A stretch of 7,085 nucleotides of DNA, taken from an uncultured Bacteroidota bacterium (GTDB taxonomy: Bacteria > Bacteroidota > Bacteroidia > Chitinophagales > Saprospiraceae). The notes under the pieces were generated by a model. It was not told the origin of the DNA. It saw only the letters and a program-made list of their open reading frames with translations, and did not search any database. The stretch is taken from contig CALGAA010000303.1 of NCBI GenBank assembly GCA_937952445.1, forward strand, positions 1 through 7,085, written 5' to 3'. The position numbers were made by a program, and so were the translations under genes. Below, in pieces: positions 5,150 to 7,085 of the stretch; position 1 is the stretch's first letter; the number at the start of each line of letters is the position of its first letter.

Positions 5150-7085
5150 CACCACCATTTTCTTCGTCGCCGTATACCGCTCCGTATCCAACTGATAATA
5201 CAGCACACCCTTCGCATCCAGATCCCATCCACTCAACTGAACCTCATTGTAGCCTTGGTTATATTCTCCTTCGATGCGCTTGATCAACCGTCCTGTCACA
5301 TCATATATGGTCAACCGGGCACTCGTCCGATCCGGCAAGTGGAACCCAATCACCGTATATCCCTCGTAAGGATTTGGATAATTCTGGTACAAAATAAAAT
5401 CCCGTTGATCCACTTTACGATTCACGATACCTTTCGGACTGTTTGGTTCACTCACCACAGTTTGCGTGATCGCATCACACGACGGATCGATCGTGGCGAT
5501 CACTTCCTGGGTGTACGTGAATTCACGATGGGACGAAGCGGGTGGGGCACACCAGTCCACCACCGACCATTCAATAAGGTACTTTTTCATATCTGATGCC
5601 CCCTGTATGTCGTATTCGTGAATCGTCGATCCTATAGCAAATGAATTGCACAACCGGCCCGCTAAATGGTCTTTGAGGGCCAGAGAAGCCACCGACCCAG
5701 GCAGGTAATTGTCCGACAATCCCTGCGGCAGACAGATCGGAGCGTCCTTTGTACCGACATTTGCCGGCAGGTCAAACATACTCTCCCGCATCCCGCACGC
5801 AGATCCCACCATAATCACTTGTTCGGCTGCCAGCGTAGGAGGGGTCTCTCCACAACCGCTGGAGATGAAGAATCGCCGGATAATGGTGCCCTGGCCGCAT
5901 TCGTCCAGATCCACCCAGACATCCTGGCTGATGGCACCAGTACAATTGATGCCGATAATGCCATTCGGAGCACTGAGCGGAATGGTATCCAGATTAGTGG
6001 TCTTTGTCTCAACGGTCTCCCACGTCACCGCATTGTCATGGCCGTACACAGCCACTTCTTCGATCACCGATTCTTCCACACAACTTACATTCCGGTAGTC
6101 AAAGCTGAGCAAACTCTCGGGAAGGGGGGTGCCGTATGGGCTGGTCGGTCTCCCCATATTGTCCACCCAGGTGGCAAGGTAATATCCGAAGGCACTGTCC
6201 AATGCAGCAAACAATCCAGTCGTATCGGTTCCGTTTCCTCCATCTGCCAGTGTAGCAGCCGCCTCGACGTTATCTTTGTAGAATATATTATAGGCCTCGC
6301 AGGAAATTTCCAGGTCCGGTAAGCGCCTGACCAGTCGCGCAGTGCTGTTGTCCTCCACATTGATGTCCGTCCACTGGATCCCCCAGTTGCAGCAGTCATC
6401 CAGCACCAGCAATTCACCGGTCACAGCCTGACAGGCATCCTCGCATTTGACGGGCACCTCCCGGGCCCAGCCACCACCCAGCAGAGCCAGTTCGTTGGCA
6501 TAGCCCGGTTCATCAAACCATCCATCCACGACAATTTCCAGATCCTGAAGCCGAAGTACATTGCCATGTTCATCCGCTTCGGAACAGTTTTCGCCTATGT
6601 ACACCGCCAGAGCATACAACCACGCATGAACCACTTTTTGCCCACACGTGTATCCGTCTTCCCAAAGCCATACGATCTGATCGTAGAAATAGTCTTCTAC
6701 TTCGTCGTCGCTCAACAGCGTTTTCAAAAATGCAAAATCCGGTCCGGTGTTATCCGGTTGCAGGCCCAGATCCTCCAAGATCGCTTCCCAGCTTTGGTAT
6801 GGTTCGGGGATGTTTTCACAAATCGTCACGCAGTTGATCCAATCTGATCTGCGGCCCAGCATTAAGTCTATGGAACAGTTGTCCCAACTCCCTTCATCCA
6901 TAGATTCAGCGGATACCCACGCGTATTTATCCTGCAAAGTCACATTCAGATGGCGGATGGCCACCACGGTCGGTGGAGTATAATCAACGACCTTGATGTA
7001 TTTGTACCATTCGCTTTGGTTCCAGCAATTGTCCGCGGCTTCATACCGCACTTCGGTCAGATCACCGTCGCATCCACTAAAAGGA
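5144..7085 (-). CDS. Large T9SS-exported HYR-type surface protein, 3' part (5' end outside window)
   Basis: The frame is open from the right edge (first full codon 7084-7082) to TAA at 5146-5144, giving 646 residues. A GTG at 7051 is internal, because residues before it (CDGDLTEV) run directly into the motif RYEAADNCWNQ. Residues 1-45 end an HYR-like repeat (AADNC, VVDYTPPTVV). About 95-167 is an acidic, aromatic, helix-like insertion. After it come further Cys-rich HYR-type segments (VKCEDAC, LDDCCNWGIQWTDINVED, LPDLEISCEAYN, WVDLDECGQGTIIRRFF, YLIEWSVVDWC). The last 86 residues (561-646) are a T9SS type A sorting domain: ILYQNYPNPYEG, LTIYDVTGRLI, GVLYYQL and TATKKMVV. T9SS export and surface attachment follow from that tail; function is unknown and no enzyme motif is visible. 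Its stop codon lies inside the hairpin array. It is not obviously co-transcribed with the sulfatase 633 bp downstream. Confidence 0.93.
   Translation of the reverse strand, partial: PFSGCDGDLTEVRYEAADNCWNQSEWYKYIKVVDYTPPTVVAIRHLNVTLQDKYAWVSAESMDEGSWDNCSIDLMLGRRSDWINCVTICENIPEPYQSWEAILEDLGLQPDNTGPDFAFLKTLLSDDEVEDYFYDQIVWLWEDGYTCGQKVVHAWLYALAVYIGENCSEADEHGNVLRLQDLEIVVDGWFDEPGYANELALLGGGWAREVPVKCEDACQAVTGELLVLDDCCNWGIQWTDINVEDNSTARLVRRLPDLEISCEAYNIFYKDNVEAAATLADGGNGTDTTGLFAALDSAFGYYLATWVDNMGRPTSPYGTPLPESLLSFDYRNVSCVEESVIEEVAVYGHDNAVTWETVETKTTNLDTIPLSAPNGIIGINCTGAISQDVWVDLDECGQGTIIRRFFISSGCGETPPTLAAEQVIMVGSACGMRESMFDLPANVGTKDAPICLPQGLSDNYLPGSVASLALKDHLAGRLCNSFAIGSTIHEYDIQGASDMKKYLIEWSVVDWCAPPASSHREFTYTQEVIATIDPSCDAITQTVVSEPNSPKGIVNRKVDQRDFILYQNYPNPYEGYTVIGFHLPDRTSARLTIYDVTGRLIKRIEGEYNQGYNEVQLSGWDLDAKGVLYYQLDTERYTATKKMVVD

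Noticed and set aside
5038..5232. Minus-strand open frame of 64 codons overlapping the array
   Set aside because: It lies in another frame of the well-supported T9SS tail and runs through the hairpins; its composition is low-complexity and resembles no protein.
5666..6322. Long antisense open frame (218 codons, +) opposite the large minus-strand gene
   Set aside because: It is a shadow of a strongly supported repeat protein, with arginine/histidine-rich translation and no recognisable motif.

Overview
The window most likely comes from a member of the Bacteroidota, probably a Saprospiria/Lewinella-type marine or activated-sludge bacterium. The evidence is two very large, Cys-containing HYR/Ig-repeat proteins that both end in a type IX secretion system (T9SS, Bacteroidota-specific) type A sorting domain. 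There are no Shine-Dalgarno-like start sites, and the one visible promoter candidate fits the Bacteroidota TTTG / TAnnTTTG pattern. The phylum is well supported; the order is inferred from the style of the repeat proteins.

Layout. 1-2520 (+) is the 3' part of a giant secreted repeat protein whose frame is open to the left edge. It contains an in-frame 492-bp (164-residue) tandem unit of a Big_4-like Ig domain plus an HYR-like domain, then further HYR-like modules, an SdrD/Cna-B-like module and the T9SS tail. 2521-2929 is the gap between convergent genes, with a strong hairpin (2601-2640) and a G-tract region on the minus strand. 2930-4510 (-) is a complete lipoprotein-type S1 arylsulfatase with the formylglycine signature C-A-P-S-R. 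4511-5143 is a 633-bp noncoding gap on the 3' side of the next gene. 5144-7085 (-) is the 3' part of a second large T9SS-targeted HYR-type protein, open to the right edge.

The most unusual feature lies at 5041-5149. Four back-to-back palindromes of unrelated stem sequence are each joined by exactly the same 6-nt linker (CCAAAC on +, GTTTGG in the transcript), with no spare base between them. The first overlaps and supplies the stop codon of the minus-strand surface-protein gene. Two isolated, degenerate relatives of the linker/arm occur at about 4717-4742 and 4888-4913. I do not recognise this array as a named repeat family.

How the genes relate: all three products are predicted to be exported and to act at or beyond the cell surface: two adhesin-like or matrix-like T9SS substrates and one sulfatase acting on sulfated glycans. 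No SusC/SusD pair, glycoside hydrolase or sulfatase-maturing enzyme is in view, so a polysaccharide-utilisation locus cannot be claimed. The three genes appear to be separate transcription units.
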